Positions 63,705 to 64,000 of a stretch of 64,000 bases of DNA are shown here, piece after piece. The stretch covers positions 38,529 to 102,528 of the forward strand of contig NZ_JSEP01000020.1 in NCBI RefSeq assembly GCF_001624695.1, written 5' to 3'. Made by a program: the position numbers and the translations under genes. Numbering within the stretch: position 1 is the stretch's first letter; the number at the start of each line of letters is the position of its first letter. The DNA comes from Labrenzia sp. OB1 (GTDB taxonomy: Bacteria > Pseudomonadota > Alphaproteobacteria > Rhizobiales > Stappiaceae). The notes under the pieces were generated by a model that had not been told where the DNA came from, did no database searches, and saw only the letters and a list, made by a program, of their open reading frames with translations.

Positions 63705-64000
63705 ATGGCGAAAGAAAAATTTGAGCGCACGAAGCCGCACGTTAACATTGGCACGATTGGCCATGTTGACCACGGCAAGACGACGCTGACAGCTGCAATC
63801 ACGATGACGCTGGCTGAGGCCGGTGGTGCGACAGCAAAAGCTTATGACGAGATCGACGGCGCGCCTGAAGAAAAGGCCCGCGGCATCACGATCTCCACGG
63901 CTCACGTCGAGTATGAGACGGAAAACCGTCACTACGCGCACGTTGATTGCCCGGGTCACGCCGATTATGTGAAGAACATGATCACCGGCGCGGCGCAGAT
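63705..64000 (+). CDS. tuf: Elongation factor Tu (5' part)
   Basis: The window ends within this gene after about 98 codons. The start MAKEKFERTKPHVNIGTIGH is followed by the GTP-binding loop GHVDHGKTT, the switch I region KARGITISTAHVEYET, and DCPGHADYVKNM, all diagnostic for EF-Tu. It delivers aminoacyl-tRNA to the ribosome. It follows two tRNA genes, with a 265-nt gap that probably holds its leader. Confidence 0.97.
   Translation, partial: MAKEKFERTKPHVNIGTIGHVDHGKTTLTAAITMTLAEAGGATAKAYDEIDGAPEEKARGITISTAHVEYETENRHYAHVDCPGHADYVKNMITGAAQ

Overview
The window is GC-rich, tightly packed chromosome from an alphaproteobacterium, most likely a marine Hyphomicrobiales/Rhodobacterales type such as Roseibium/Labrenzia. 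The genus is inferred from gene content and order only. Supporting signs are the hisI-folE-NifU-like-yidD-thrS order, a DUF2336 protein, a DUF465 protein, a CtrA box, NasT/NasS control, and TRAP and HAAT transporters.

Layout. 1-10.5 kb is housekeeping: a CBS-protein tail, hisI, folE, an Fe-S scaffold, yidD, a radical SAM enzyme, thrS, an acyltransferase, a secreted protein and two flavoproteins, closed by an intrinsic terminator at 10507. 10.7-15.9 kb holds a lytic transglycosylase behind a perfect CtrA box, a DUF2336 protein, an Hpt protein, NAD kinase and a secreted trypsin-like protease. 16.1-29.9 kb is a complete nitrate assimilation locus: nasT-nasS, a sigma-54 promoter, a two-hexaloop antitermination leader, nrtA-nrtB-nrtCD, nirB-nirD, a stand-alone cyanase catalytic domain, nasA and cysG. 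29.9-37.2 kb holds a GntR regulator, an NTF2-like protein, three phased operator palindromes, and a second sigma-54 promoter driving a branched-chain/amide-type ABC transporter. In that transporter one permease and both ATPases are fused into a single polypeptide, followed by a CodA-like amidohydrolase that lacks catalytic residues. 37.5-41.8 kb is a cyoABCD quinol oxidase operon with a small Cys protein. 42-59 kb is an accessory catabolic stretch: LysR/PRISE reductase, TRAP transporter, RraA-like and 2-hydroxyacid dehydrogenase, LysR, creatininase-family hydrolase, peptide ABC transporter with a permease-ATPase fusion, GGT-family hydrolase and a second dehydrogenase. 59.1-59.4 kb carries decayed IS3-type transposase ends. 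59.6-64 kb holds small genes, an OxyR-like regulator with an OxyR-type site, tRNA-Thr, rlmB, tRNA-Tyr, tRNA-Gly and the start of tuf.

How it works together. Nitrogen is the theme of the middle of the window. Nitrate enters through NrtABC, is reduced by NasA and NirBD (siroheme from CysG), and the operon appears gated twice: by a sigma-54 promoter (nitrogen limitation, presumably NtrC) and by NasT/NasS antitermination (nitrate/nitrite). The downstream HAAT transporter also has a near-perfect sigma-54 promoter, so it is probably another nitrogen-scavenging system for an unidentified organic N compound.

The most unusual items are the 93-residue cyanase domain without its usual N-terminal domain inside the nitrate operon; the LivM-LivG-LivF triple fusion next to an active-site-altered amidohydrolase; the three 13-bp-phased palindromes; and the OxyR-like site in front of an OxyR relative that lacks the peroxidatic cysteine. 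No CRISPR array, prophage or rRNA gene was seen.
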